64,000 nt of DNA from Paenibacillus lactis (GTDB lineage: Bacteria; Bacillota; Bacilli; Paenibacillales; Paenibacillaceae), in contig NZ_JAGGKI010000003.1 in the NCBI RefSeq assembly GCF_017873605.1, forward strand, positions 535,473 to 599,472. The letters run 5' to 3'. Below, in pieces: positions 8,249 through 16,623 of this stretch. The position numbers were made by a program, and so were the translations under genes. The notes under the pieces were generated by a model, which had not been told where the DNA came from, did not search any database, and worked only from the letters and a program-made list of their open reading frames with translations. Position 1 is the first letter of the stretch. Each line of letters opens with the position of its first letter.

Positions 8249-8699
8249 CTACAATAGAGCCTCCCCGTTTAGTTTCCTACCGATATAAAGGCCGAAAGAA
8301 AGTGAAATAATATTAATTACTATTGACATAATTACATAGTTCATTTCAAATACAAAAAAATGGTAATATTTCTGCTACCATATAAAAAATACTTTCGTAT
8401 CTTGAATATAGCGGCCGTATTAATTGAAAGGAAGCAAGTGGTAGTACTAGTTGAACTAGAATTACTAAAACAACAATTTTGATAAAATTAAGTATTGTGA
8501 CTCGCTTCTCCTTAACTCCAATCAAGAAAGGTGCAAAGAAGGATGCGAATATTCCTTAAATTACAATATTAAATTTGTGACTCACAATTTGATCAAGAAT
8601 ATTCTGAATGATTAAACCATTAATAAAAAAACAGATCCCAAACATTGAGAAAATAATGAAGGCATATTGCAATGAAGAAAATCTAATTTTTTTCACCAC
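8249..8699 (-). pseudogene. Broken gene for a membrane protein (one stop, one frameshift)
   Basis: Reading from GTG 8699, the frame gives VVKKIRFSSLQYAFIIFSMF and two more membrane segments. It is interrupted by an in-frame TAA at 8556-8558 (codon 48) and then, at a run of seven A (plus strand) at 8354-8360, must shift by one base to continue as FVFEMNYVIMSIVI...GRKLNGEALL before a TAG at 8249. Together the parts describe a protein of about 150 residues with four or so transmembrane helices. The start directly abuts the stop of the upstream 70-residue gene, implying translational coupling. The DNA is strikingly AT-rich compared with its surroundings, suggesting acquisition. The family is not recognised. 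Sequencing error at the homopolymer is possible but would not explain the stop codon. Confidence 0.65.
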
Positions 8700-8912
8700 C
8701 TACTTACTATGTTCATATTTCCAAAAAAGACCTAGAGGTAGCTGGTCCCCATTTTCAGTGTCCATCACTAAAATTTCAGGGTTATTTTCCAGAAGATCTT
8801 TTAATTCTTTTGCACTTGCTGAACCATAGATTTCAGTATAACCATTAAAATCGCATTCACCCATATAATAAATAATTATCCATTTACTGTACAAAGGAGT
8901 TTTCAGAGACAT
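8700..8912 (-). CDS. 70-residue protein of unknown function, AT-rich islet
   Basis: The product (MSLKTPLYSKWIIIYYMGEC...) has a short hydrophobic stretch near the N-terminus and an acidic helical segment (SAKELKDLLENNPEILVMDT). The ATG at 8912 has GGAGG 9 bases upstream, so translation is credible. Its stop codon abuts the GTG of the broken membrane-protein gene, which suggests that the two once formed a pair. No family is recognised. Base composition is AT-rich like its partner. Confidence 0.55.
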   Translation of the reverse strand: MSLKTPLYSKWIIIYYMGECDFNGYTEIYGSASAKELKDLLENNPEILVMDTENGDQLPLGLFWKYEHSK

Positions 8913-9102
8913 TAAAAACGACCTCCATATCGGTTTATTCACCGTCATGAAGGTCGTGATCCACAATCCCAAAACGCTAATATAGGGTTGTTTTCATTCC
9001 TTGTCTCGATTGAGGACTGCGTTTTTCAGGTACAATCCGCAACCATGGCGCCATTGCTTTCGCATGGCCACATTCGACACCATTAATGGCGTAACTCCGG
9101 TT

Positions 9103-9462
9103 TTAGCAAGGCTCAGCGCTTGGCTTACCCGCATCTTCCCTCGTGCGGAAGGACGAGCCGCAGCCGCAAGTGACGGTAGCGTTCGGATTATGGATGGTGA
9201 ATCCCCCGGTCATGCCGGATTCCTCAAAGTCGATTTCAAGACCGTTCAAATATTTCATGCTGTCCTTCTCGACAACCACCTTCATATCCTGAACGTTCAT
9301 ATATACATCATCTTCCGTCTCCTGGTCGTCAAAGCCCATCGCATACGAAAAACCGCTGCATCCGCCGGCCGTGACACCCAAACGAAGGAACATATTCGGT
9401 GTTTCCTGCTCAGCCAGCATCTCTTTCAAACGCTCTGCAGCTGTGTCGCTGATTGTAATCAT
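9103..9462 (-). CDS. yutM: YutM/ErpA-type iron-sulfur cluster insertion protein
   Basis: This 119-residue A-type carrier (HesB/IscA family) accepts Fe-S clusters from the SUF scaffold and passes them to target enzymes in the cytoplasm. The three conserved cysteines are present: Cys35 in GGCSGFSY, and Cys99 and Cys101 in TCGCGSSF. The C-terminus has an extra basic/acidic tail (RTREDAGKPSAEPC) ending in a fourth cysteine. GGAGGGTG precedes the ATG. Fe-S assembly gene yutI lies 3 kb away, and the neighbouring mqnE product needs a [4Fe-4S] cluster. Confidence 0.9.
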   Translation of the reverse strand: MITISDTAAERLKEMLAEQETPNMFLRLGVTAGGCSGFSYAMGFDDQETEDDVYMNVQDMKVVVEKDSMKYLNGLEIDFEESGMTGGFTIHNPNATVTCGCGSSFRTREDAGKPSAEPC

Positions 9463-9854
9463 TTAGGTCACCCTCCTTTTCGTTCACTCTTAAGTATACT
9501 CCTCTTCCCTCAATCCCTCAAGGCCGTAAATGCCCGCCGCTTCTTCCTGCGGATTCCCTTTTTCCAATTCGTCTATTTGTATTGCTACCCCGGAGGGTCA
9601 GGTTTATAATAGGGGAGGAACATGGGCGGCAACTGTCAGATTATTGTCACACTCCCGCATATCGCGTGGGAAAAAGGTTATGGCGGTCTACAGTTGTATA
9701 TTTTTTCACAAAGTTTGGTTTTTATTCAGCCCTATCGTTACGTTGATGCTGTACCCTTGAGAACCGGACCGTTCCCTGCGGGGAGTGATTACTTAATGAT
9801 CATTTCAGCTGCCGGATTTCACGGAAGCTGAAGTGTGAACAGGAGGATGGAAGT
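9463..9854. other. Intergenic region and long mqnE leader
   Basis: This 392-base stretch separates yutM and mqnE. It contains a good plus-strand promoter at 9582-9610, leaving an untranslated leader of roughly 240 bases before mqnE. A 69-codon frame (9622-9831) with GGGGAGG upstream lies in the leader but its product looks like no known protein and I do not call it a gene. Confidence 0.5.
9582..9610 (+). promoter_or_regulatory. Candidate mqnE promoter with long leader
   Basis: TTGCTA at 9582-9587 and a perfect TATAAT at 9605-9610 are 17 bases apart. The predicted start of transcription is about 240 bases before mqnE. Confidence 0.6.
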
Positions 9855-10961
9855 ATGTCCACAATCATAACACCATTTACCGATCGGAGAATGGCTGAGA
9901 TCGTTGAGAAGGTACGGAGCGGCGAGCGCCTCAACCTCGAAGACGGCGTGTACCTGTACCAGACGGACGACCTGCTGACCCTCGGGCAGCTGGCCAATGA
10001 AGCGAATCTACGCAAGAACGGCAAGAAAGTATATTTTATCGAGAACATGAGCCTTTACTTTACGAACGTGTGTGAATCCCGCTGCGCGTTCTGCAATTTC
10101 AGAAAGGATCAGGGCGAGGAAGGCTCCTATACGCTGTCCGGTCCCGAGATGATCGAATACGTTGAACAGCATATCCACCCGGGCATCCGTGAATTCCATA
10201 TCGTCGGCGGACATAATAATCATGTGCCGTTCCAATATTATGTCGATTCCCTCAAAGCGCTGAACGAGCGTTTCCCTGATGTAACCCTGAAGGCCTACAC
10301 GGCAGCCGAGATCGAGTTCTTCACCCGCATCAGCGGTCTGAGCACGAAGGAAGTGCTGGAAGAGCTCATGAAGGCGGGCCTCAAATCCCTCACCGGCGGC
10401 GGAGCCGAGATCCTGTCCGACCAGTACCGTCAGAAAATGAAGGTGGACAAAGCCAATGTCGACCAGTACCTTGAAGTCCACCGCACCGCCCACCAGCTCG
10501 GCATGAAGACCCATACCACCATGCTGTACGGGGCGATCGAGAGCCATGAGGACCGGATCCGGCACATGATGCAGATTCGGGATCTGCAGGATGAAACCGG
10601 CGGCTTCCTTGTCTTCATTCCATTGTCTATGCAGCCGAAGAGTAAAAATGCCGGCATCATGCGCCGCAACTCTGCCTACGAGGATCTGAAGACCATTGCG
10701 ATCAGCCGGCTGATGCTGGATAACATCGATCACATCAAGGCTTATTTCATCAATATCGGCCCGCAGTTGACCCAGGTATCGCTCAGCTTCGGCGCTTCGG
10801 ACGTGCACGGCACGATTCTGAAGGAACGGATCAGCCATGCTGCAGGGGCGCTGACGCCGGAAGGCCTTACGCGCAAAGAGCTCGTATGGCTCATTCAAGG
10901 CGCAGGCCGCATCCCCGTTGAACGGGACACGTTTTATAACGAGATCAAGGTTTACGAATAA
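9855..10961 (+). CDS. mqnE: MqnE, aminofutalosine synthase (radical SAM)
   Basis: This 368-residue radical SAM enzyme adds the enolpyruvyl group of the MqnA product to SAM-derived adenosyl radical, giving aminofutalosine, in the futalosine route to menaquinone. The CxxxCxxC cluster motif is at Cys73, Cys77 and Cys80 (CESRCAFC). A glycine-rich SAM contact (FHIVGGHNN) and SLTGGGAEILSD follow, as in the MqnC/MqnE family. MqnE is favoured over MqnC by overall sequence. RBS AGGAGG precedes the ATG. Its presence indicates that this organism lacks or does not rely on the classical MenFDHCEB route. Confidence 0.92.
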   Translation: MSTIITPFTDRRMAEIVEKVRSGERLNLEDGVYLYQTDDLLTLGQLANEANLRKNGKKVYFIENMSLYFTNVCESRCAFCNFRKDQGEEGSYTLSGPEMIEYVEQHIHPGIREFHIVGGHNNHVPFQYYVDSLKALNERFPDVTLKAYTAAEIEFFTRISGLSTKEVLEELMKAGLKSLTGGGAEILSDQYRQKMKVDKANVDQYLEVHRTAHQLGMKTHTTMLYGAIESHEDRIRHMMQIRDLQDETGGFLVFIPLSMQPKSKNAGIMRRNSAYEDLKTIAISRLMLDNIDHIKAYFINIGPQLTQVSLSFGASDVHGTILKERISHAAGALTPEGLTRKELVWLIQGAGRIPVERDTFYNEIKVYE

Positions 10962-11068
10962 ACGATCGATCAGCCTAATCCCCAACCTTCTGGAGACTTC
11001 GGCACCCGCATCAGCGTTCGAAATAACGGAAAACAGGTTAAAGAGATATTATAGTGTGGGGATTCCTA

Positions 11069-11089
11069 GCCGCTTCTAGCGGCGTTTTT
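11069..11089 (+). terminator. Terminator downstream of mqnE
   Basis: GCCGC and GCGGC flank a TTCTA loop and are followed by GTTTTT. It lies between mqnE and yutJ. Confidence 0.65.
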
Positions 11090-11149
11090 CTTGCGACTGG
11101 CACTTACGAACAATCTCTCATTCTTATCTCTTGAGAAAGGAAGAATTTT

Positions 11150-12208
11150 ATGAACAAGCTCGTCATTCTCGGCGGAGGCTATGGTGGTCTTGCCTTAATT
11201 CAGGAATTATTCAGCGGCTATCTTCCCCCGGACGTGGAGGTCGTGCTCATCGACCGCATGCCTTACCAAGGACTGAAGACCGAATACTACGCGCTGGCAG
11301 CCGGCACGGTGGCCGATACCGCCGTTCGTGTCAAGTTCCCGGTTTATGACCGGCTTCAGATCCTGTATGGTGAAGTCACATCGATTGATCTTGAGAACCG
11401 GCGCGTGAACATATTGGACCAGGATCCCGTGGAATACGATCAGCTCGCCATTGCGCTTGGCTGCACGGATCGTTACCACGGAGTACCGGGCGCGGAGGAG
11501 TATACCTACAGCCTGCAGTCGTTCGCCGCGACCCGGGAAACCTATCTGCGGCTGAACAATTTGAAGCCGTACAGCCAGGTTCATATCATCGGCGGAGGCT
11601 TAAGCGGAATCGAGCTCGCGGCCGATCTTCGCGAAAGCCGTCCTGACCTCAATATCGCCATCCTGGACCGGGGACAGCGGGTGCTTTCTTCTTTTCCTAA
11701 CCGGTTGTCCGCTTATATTCATCGCTGGTTCGAGGAGCATCATGTCGAGATCCATAGCGGGGTCTCGGTATCCAGAGTGGAGAAGGACGCCGTCTATAAT
11801 CTCGATACGCCGATCGCCACCGATCTGGCTGTATGGACGGCAGGCATCCAGCCTGTAAAAGTGGTGCAGGACCTCGATCTGCCAAAAGACCGCAGCGGAC
11901 GCGTGCTGCTGAACCAGTATTATCAGGTACCTTCCCATCCGGAGGTATATGTCATCGGCGACTGCGCGAGCCTTCCGTTCGTACCGAGCGCCCAGGCTGC
12001 CGGCGCCCAGGCGGAACAAGTCGGCCACGTCTTAAAGGCATTATGGCGCGATGATGTGCCGAAGGTATCGCCGTTGAAGCTGAAGGGAACCCTCGGCTCT
12101 CTCGGCAAGCATGCGGGCTTCGGACTGATGGGCAATACTTCGGTCATCGGACGCGTGCCGCGGATTTTGAAGAGCGGCGTGCTCTGGAAATCCAAGCGCC
12201 ACTACTAG
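11150..12208 (+). CDS. yutJ: YutJ-type NADH dehydrogenase-like flavoprotein
   Basis: This 352-residue protein is a pyridine nucleotide-disulfide oxidoreductase of the NDH-2 group. FAD motif GGGYGG is at residues 8-13, a second Rossmann motif (IIGGGLSGIELAADL) lies near 145, and VYVIGDCASLPF near 265 binds FAD. It is shorter than YumB and probably less firmly membrane-bound, since the C-terminus (RILKSGVLWKSKRHY) has no clear amphipathic anchor. Substrate and acceptor are not proved; NADH and menaquinone are likely by family. AGGAAG precedes the ATG. In Bacillus it neighbours yuzB and yutI as here. Confidence 0.82.
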   Translation: MNKLVILGGGYGGLALIQELFSGYLPPDVEVVLIDRMPYQGLKTEYYALAAGTVADTAVRVKFPVYDRLQILYGEVTSIDLENRRVNILDQDPVEYDQLAIALGCTDRYHGVPGAEEYTYSLQSFAATRETYLRLNNLKPYSQVHIIGGGLSGIELAADLRESRPDLNIAILDRGQRVLSSFPNRLSAYIHRWFEEHHVEIHSGVSVSRVEKDAVYNLDTPIATDLAVWTAGIQPVKVVQDLDLPKDRSGRVLLNQYYQVPSHPEVYVIGDCASLPFVPSAQAAGAQAEQVGHVLKALWRDDVPKVSPLKLKGTLGSLGKHAGFGLMGNTSVIGRVPRILKSGVLWKSKRHY

Positions 12209-12250
12209 GCGAATCATAGATTCAGCGATCCCGCTTCATTAAAGTGGATA

Positions 12251-12278
12251 GGGAGCCCGATTCAATCTTCGGGCTCCC
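12251..12278. terminator. Hairpin between convergent yutJ and yuzB
   Basis: GGGAGCCCGA and TCGGGCTCCC form a perfect 10-pair stem with an 8-base loop. The U tracts are weak on both strands, and the stem overlaps the last codons of yuzB. Confidence 0.55.
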
Positions 12279-12513
12279 TCCCTTCCGCCAAAGCTTCGAG
12301 CCGGCGGCATATCTTGTCATACAGCTCCTCCGCCGTGGGCGCTTCCACCCAGTCGCCGTCCACATACGCAAAGGGCATCAAATAGCATTGACCGCAGCTG
12401 GTCAGACAGCCGTACTCGATCACCTGGCAGTCGTATTGACCTTCCAGCTTCTTCAATGCTTGATCCGTTCCGAAATAGGAGTTGCTTGTGCAAAATTCAA
12501 TATAGATGGTCAT
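12262..12513 (-). CDS. yuzB: YuzB-like protein (DUF1450)
   Basis: This 83-residue protein matches the DUF1450 family. It begins MTIYIEFCTSNSYFG and has the family segment EYGCLTSCGQC. Cysteines at 8, 29, 36, 40 and 43 could bind a metal or an Fe-S cluster. The family resembles thioredoxin-fold 2Fe-2S ferredoxins in its cysteine pattern, but function is unknown. AGGAGGGG precedes the ATG. It sits back-to-back with yutI, the NifU-like protein, as in Bacillus, which supports some link to iron-sulfur or redox work. Confidence 0.82.
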   Translation of the reverse strand: MTIYIEFCTSNSYFGTDQALKKLEGQYDCQVIEYGCLTSCGQCYLMPFAYVDGDWVEAPTAEELYDKICRRLEALAEGREPED

Positions 12514-12595
12514 CGGTCACAGCCCCTCCTTAAGATTGGCATTTTAATTTGCCGGTTTATGTACTATAATATAGGGAGGAAAGGAGTTGAACAAG

Positions 12596-12841
12596 ATGAG
12601 CGATAACACGCAAACCACTGTATACGATGAAGTGGCTGAAGTGCTTGATAAGCTTCGTCCGTTCCTGCAGCGCGATGGCGGTGACGTGGAATTGGTCGAC
12701 GTTGAAGACGGCATCGTTAAGCTGAAATTGATGGGTGCATGCGGCAGCTGCCCAAGCTCCACCATCACCTTGAAGGCAGGGATTGAACGCGCCCTGGTTG
12801 AGGAAGTAGAAGGCATTCAAGAAGTAGTGCAAGTATTTTAA
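12596..12841 (+). CDS. yutI: YutI, NifU-like iron-sulfur scaffold/carrier
   Basis: This 81-residue protein is a stand-alone NifU C-terminal (NFU) domain. The cluster-binding CxxC is at Cys49 and Cys52 (GACGSCPSS), with the conserved [11 protein letters not shown] segment before it. NFU proteins hold and deliver [4Fe-4S] clusters. The ATG at 12596 has AAGGAG 9 bases upstream; a TTG at 12587 is a less likely start. It is divergent from yuzB, and a strong terminator follows. Confidence 0.9.
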   Translation: MSDNTQTTVYDEVAEVLDKLRPFLQRDGGDVELVDVEDGIVKLKLMGACGSCPSSTITLKAGIERALVEEVEGIQEVVQVF

Positions 12842-12856
12842 TCTTGTGTTTAGTAT

Positions 12857-12895
12857 AAGAGTCTTGGCTCCCCTCGGGATCCAAGACTCTTTTTT
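12857..12895. terminator. Terminator between yutI and the SDR gene
   Basis: AAGAGTCTTGG and CCAAGACTCTT form a perfect stem followed by TTTTTT on the plus strand. It probably also serves the opposing SDR gene. Confidence 0.85.
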
Positions 12896-12917
12896 GTGGC
12901 GGTATGGTATGGCGTGC

Positions 12918-13691
12918 TTATTCCGGCTTGATCAAAGGACGAATCGGATCCAGCCCGCCGGATATATCCATAATGTTGCCTGTAATGAAGTCCGATTTAT
13001 CCATGCACAGATATTCAATCACTCTTGCAATATCCTCGCCGCTGCCCGAGCGTCCCCGCGGCGTCATGCCGTCATGGATGCCGGCCACCTCGTCGATCGT
13101 CTTCTCCTTGTTCGCCCCGCGGATGTCGCCAGGGCAGATCATGTTGACGGTAATTCCGTAGGGTGCCTCTTCGACCGCCAAGGATTTCGTGAAGGATACG
13201 AGCCCCACCTTGGCCGCCGCATAAGCGGCACGCTGGGGCCAAGCGCGCGCTTCCCCGGCATGGCCGAAGCCGAAATGGATAATCCGTCCCCATCGCTTCT
13301 CCCTCATCGCCGGCAGCACCCGGTGGTCAAGCAGCATGACGCCGGTCAGGTTGCCGTTCACCATATGTACGATTTCATCCCGGCTGTATTCCGAGAACAG
13401 GCGCCTTTCCCGGATGAAAGGACCCGCGTTGTTAACCAGGATATCCACGGTGCCGAGCTCGCGTTCCGTCTGATCAACTAGGGAATACAGCTCGGACTCG
13501 TCTGCAATATTGGCCTTTACCACGATGGATTTAACGCCGAAGCTCTCAATTTCGCGGGAGAGCGCCTCCGCTTCATTCTTGCTGTTGACATAATTTATAA
13601 CAATACTGCATCCCTGCCGTGCTAACGACAGCGCAGTCATTTTTCCGAGTCCTGTCGCACTGCCGGTAATCAGCGCCACTTTTCCCTTCAA
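12918..13691 (-). CDS. Short-chain dehydrogenase/reductase, atypical active site
   Basis: This 257-residue protein has an SDR fold: cofactor motif TGSATGLG at residues 9-16, NNAG at 87-90, and the catalytic YAAAK at Tyr157/Lys161. The usual catalytic serine, about 13 residues before the tyrosine, is not there: the segment reads RIIHFGFGHAGE. NINYVN after the second strand favours NADP over NAD only weakly. The protein may therefore be slow or have another role. The C-terminus (GNIMDISGGLDPIRPL) is of the 3-oxoacyl-ACP reductase type. The gene appears to be single. Substrate cannot be predicted. Confidence 0.8.
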   Translation of the reverse strand: MKGKVALITGSATGLGKMTALSLARQGCSIVINYVNSKNEAEALSREIESFGVKSIVVKANIADESELYSLVDQTERELGTVDILVNNAGPFIRERRLFSEYSRDEIVHMVNGNLTGVMLLDHRVLPAMREKRWGRIIHFGFGHAGEARAWPQRAAYAAAKVGLVSFTKSLAVEEAPYGITVNMICPGDIRGANKEKTIDEVAGIHDGMTPRGRSGSGEDIARVIEYLCMDKSDFITGNIMDISGGLDPIRPLIKPE

Positions 13692-13976
13692 TGGTTTCCC
13701 TCCTTCGAGTATCGCCTTCCTTCAGTATAAAAGATTTGCTGTTTCCCCACAACTTGAGGACAGACCGGAATCCTGCAAGATATGAGCGGCCATTTTCTTT
13801 CCTCAAAAGAAAAGAAAGGAGCTCCCGATTAGCTGCACAAGCCGCAGCATGGTCGGGATGCCCCTTTCATACGAAAAGTTCGTTGTATTCAGTAGATCCT
13901 TCTGTCCGGAGTTAACCGGTCTAACCGTAATCCGGGCCGGATCCGCTTCCGTAGGCATCCTGCCTACATCTGCACA

Positions 13977-14819
13977 TTAGAATGCCGGGATAACGGCTCC
14001 TTTGTATTCCTGTTCAATAAAAGTCTTCACATCTTCCGAAGTCAGCGCCTTCGCCAGCTTCTGGATAGCTTCCGAATCCTTGTTGTCCGGGCGAGCTACC
14101 AGCAGGTTCGCGTAAGGGTTATCCTTGTCTTCGATAAACAGCGCGTCCTTCGTTGGGTCAAGGCCGGCTTCCAATGCATAGTTCGTGTTGATGACAGCAA
14201 GATCAAGCTCATCCAGCATGCGAGGCAGCATGGCAGCTTCCACTTCTTTGAACTCCAAGTTTTTCGGATTTTCCGTAATATCCTTCGCGGTCGCTTCCAG
14301 CTTGGTTTCGTCCGCCAGCTTGATAACGCCGTTCTTGGACAGCAGGGTCAGCGCACGGCCCGCGTTGGACGGATCGTTCGGAATGGCGACCACGGCGCCG
14401 TCCTTCAGCTCGTCGACCGACTTGATCGTTCTGGAATAAGCGCCAAGCGGCTCAACGTGTACGGCGATAACGGACTCCAGCTTCAATCCGCGTTCCTTGA
14501 TCTCGTTATCGAGATACGGCTTATGCTGGAAGAAGTTCGCGTCGATCTCCTTGGAGTCGACCTTCGTATTCGGCAGCACGTAATCGGTGAATTCGACAAT
14601 TTCCAGATTCACGCCTTCTTTTTCAAGCGCAGGTTTGATATGCTCAAGAATCTTTGCATGCGGTGCCGGCGAAGCCCCCACCTTAATGGTTACCTTCTCT
14701 TGTCCCGCAGCGCCGTTTGTATCCGCAGGCTCCGATGCGTTATCCGCAGGCTTGCTGCCGCAAGCAGCCAGCACCGCGACCAAAGTCAGACTAATGAATG
14801 CCAATACCCATTTTTTCAT
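13977..14819 (-). CDS. metQ: MetQ, methionine-binding lipoprotein of an ABC importer
   Basis: The 280-residue protein starts with a lipoprotein signal peptide whose lipobox LAAC places the lipidated cysteine at residue 20. The mature part is an NlpA/MetQ substrate-binding domain, with IKVGASPAPHAKILE and DANFFQHKPYLDNE typical of methionine binders. It captures methionine at the outer face of the membrane and hands it to MetI. It is the third gene of the metN-metI-metQ operon, 65 bases after metI, and is controlled by the SAM riboswitch at 16624-16832. Confidence 0.93.
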   Translation of the reverse strand: MKKWVLAFISLTLVAVLAACGSKPADNASEPADTNGAAGQEKVTIKVGASPAPHAKILEHIKPALEKEGVNLEIVEFTDYVLPNTKVDSKEIDANFFQHKPYLDNEIKERGLKLESVIAVHVEPLGAYSRTIKSVDELKDGAVVAIPNDPSNAGRALTLLSKNGVIKLADETKLEATAKDITENPKNLEFKEVEAAMLPRMLDELDLAVINTNYALEAGLDPTKDALFIEDKDNPYANLLVARPDNKDSEAIQKLAKALTSEDVKTFIEQEYKGAVIPAF

Positions 14820-14884
14820 CCTAAAACTCTCCCTCCGAAAATAGTTTATCTATATGATGTCTTCCTTGTTGCTCCAGCAATCCG

Positions 14885-15553
14885 TTATTTTCTTGTAAAA
14901 TGACGCACCAGCCGGTCTCCCGCCATCTGCAGGAGCTGCACCAGCACAATCATCAAGACAACGGCCAAAATCATAATCTCCGTCTCATAACGGTAGTAAC
15001 CGTACTTGATCGCCAAATCCCCCAAACCGCCGCCGCCAACCTGGCCGGACATCGCGGTATACGATACGAGTGTCACGATCGTGATCGTCATGCCTGCCAG
15101 CAAGCCCGGGCGGGCTTCCGGCAGCAGCACTCTCCACACGATCTGGCTGGTCGATGAGCCCATGGCGTGGGCGGCTTCGATGACGCCTTTATCCACTTCG
15201 TTCAGCGCCGTCTCCACAAGTCTCGCGAAGAACGGCGCCGCTCCGACGACAAGCGGAGGAATGGTCCCGAGCACGCCGTACGATACCCCGACGATCGACT
15301 TCGTAATCGGAATCATGGCTACGATCAGAATGATGAATGGAACCGACCGCAGAATGTTCACGATGAACGACAGGATGGAATAGCCGAAGCGAACGAAGCC
15401 TGACGTTGATCTGGCAGCCATATACAGAAGCACCCCGATCGGGAGGCCGATGATGAAGCTGAACAAGGCCGAAGCGCCCAGCATGCGCAGCGTATCCAGC
15501 GTGGCCGTGCCAATCTCATTCCAATCCACCTGAGAAAAATCCAGTCCGAGCAT
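14885..15553 (-). CDS. metI: MetI, methionine ABC transporter permease
   Basis: This 222-residue membrane protein has about five transmembrane helices and the coupling motif of binding-protein-dependent permeases (EAAHAMGSSTSQIVWRVLLP). It forms the channel for methionine import with MetN and MetQ. The ATG at 15553 overlaps the metN stop (TGATG) and has GGAGGTG 8 bases upstream, so translation is coupled. Confidence 0.93.
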   Translation of the reverse strand: MLGLDFSQVDWNEIGTATLDTLRMLGASALFSFIIGLPIGVLLYMAARSTSGFVRFGYSILSFIVNILRSVPFIILIVAMIPITKSIVGVSYGVLGTIPPLVVGAAPFFARLVETALNEVDKGVIEAAHAMGSSTSQIVWRVLLPEARPGLLAGMTITIVTLVSYTAMSGQVGGGGLGDLAIKYGYYRYETEIMILAVVLMIVLVQLLQMAGDRLVRHFTRK

Positions 15554-16569
15554 CAATGAATCACCTCCACGTCTAATCCTTGATCCAGCAGTCTGCGGAT
15601 CGTGTCTTCAATCGCGCCCTTGCTGCCTTCAAACCGTACGATCAGCTGCCCGTATGGCGTTTCCTTGATCGTTGAGATAGTCCCTTGCAGGATCGCAAAG
15701 TTAACCCCGGTCTCATGGACCGTATGCGACAAGATCGACTCGTACGTCTTCGACCCGAGGAACGTGATCTGCACCGCCTGCGAGGAGCTCCCGTCTTGAC
15801 CTTGAAGCGCTAGTCGCAATGCATCGCCGTTGTCCATCTCCTGACGGATGAACTCCCGCGTAACCTCGTGCTTCGGCTTCAGGAACACTTCCGTCACCGG
15901 ACCTTGCTCCACAATGCCGCCTTGGTGAATGACCGCCACTCTGTCGCAAATGCTCTGGATGACATGCATCTCATGCGTGATCAGCACAATCGTCAGGTTA
16001 AACTTCTTGTTAATATCCAGCAGCAGCCGCAGGATCGAATCCGTCGTCTGAGGGTCCAAGGCCGAGGTGGCCTCGTCGCAGAGCAGCACCTCCGGGTCGC
16101 TTGCAAGCGCCCTGGCGATTCCTACCCGCTGCTTCTGGCCGCCCGACAGCTGGGACGGGTATTTGTCCCGATGCTCCGCAAGACCGACCAAATTCAGAAG
16201 CTCGCTTACCTTGCGCTCGATGTCCGCCTTCGAAGTCTTGATCAGACGAAGCGGAAAGGCGATGTTGTCATAGACCGTTGCAGAGGACAGCAGATTGAAA
16301 TGCTGAAAGATCATGCCGATCTTCCGCCGCTCCGCCTGCAGCTGCTTCTTTCCGAGGCTCGTCAGGTTGACGCCGCCTACCCACACCTCGCCGGACGTCG
16401 GACGTTCCAGCAAATTCATGCAGCGGATGAGCGTGCTCTTGCCTGCCCCGGAATGTCCGATGACACCGAATATTTCTCCTTTTTCAATCGACAAATTCAA
16501 TCCGGACAATGCTGTGGTCATTCGGCCGGCTTTTCCGTACTGCTTCGTCAATTGCTTCAGTTCAATCAA
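15553..16569 (-). CDS. metN: MetN, methionine ABC transporter ATPase
   Basis: This 338-residue ABC ATPase powers methionine uptake. Walker A is GHSGAGKS (residues 38-45), the signature is LSGGQKQRVGIARAL, Walker B is VLLCDEATSALD and the switch histidine is in ITHEMHV. A C-terminal regulatory NIL domain occupies about residues 260-338, where methionine binding inhibits transport in studied relatives. Translation starts at TTG 16569, with AGGGGGA 7 bases upstream; an extension reaching to 16695 would run into the riboswitch and lacks a ribosome site. First gene of metNIQ. Confidence 0.92.
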   Translation of the reverse strand: MIELKQLTKQYGKAGRMTTALSGLNLSIEKGEIFGVIGHSGAGKSTLIRCMNLLERPTSGEVWVGGVNLTSLGKKQLQAERRKIGMIFQHFNLLSSATVYDNIAFPLRLIKTSKADIERKVSELLNLVGLAEHRDKYPSQLSGGQKQRVGIARALASDPEVLLCDEATSALDPQTTDSILRLLLDINKKFNLTIVLITHEMHVIQSICDRVAVIHQGGIVEQGPVTEVFLKPKHEVTREFIRQEMDNGDALRLALQGQDGSSSQAVQITFLGSKTYESILSHTVHETGVNFAILQGTISTIKETPYGQLIVRFEGSKGAIEDTIRRLLDQGLDVEVIH

Positions 16570-16623
16570 ACCGTGATCCCCCTTTTTTCGTGCTAACGTT
16601 TCATATCTATTTACCCGCAAAAG

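Noticed and set aside
9622..9831. 69-codon frame in the mqnE leader
   Set aside because: It has a ribosome-like site, but the product shows no family, no structure pattern and ordinary random composition. It is kept only as part of a finding on the leader.
10008..10985. 325-codon frame on the minus strand over mqnE
   Set aside because: Shadow of a clear radical SAM enzyme on the plus strand.
13812..13860. TCCCGA...GCTGC / GCAGC...TCGGGA hairpin
   Set aside because: There is no gene ending close to it in the right direction and the U tract is weak, so it is not called a terminator.
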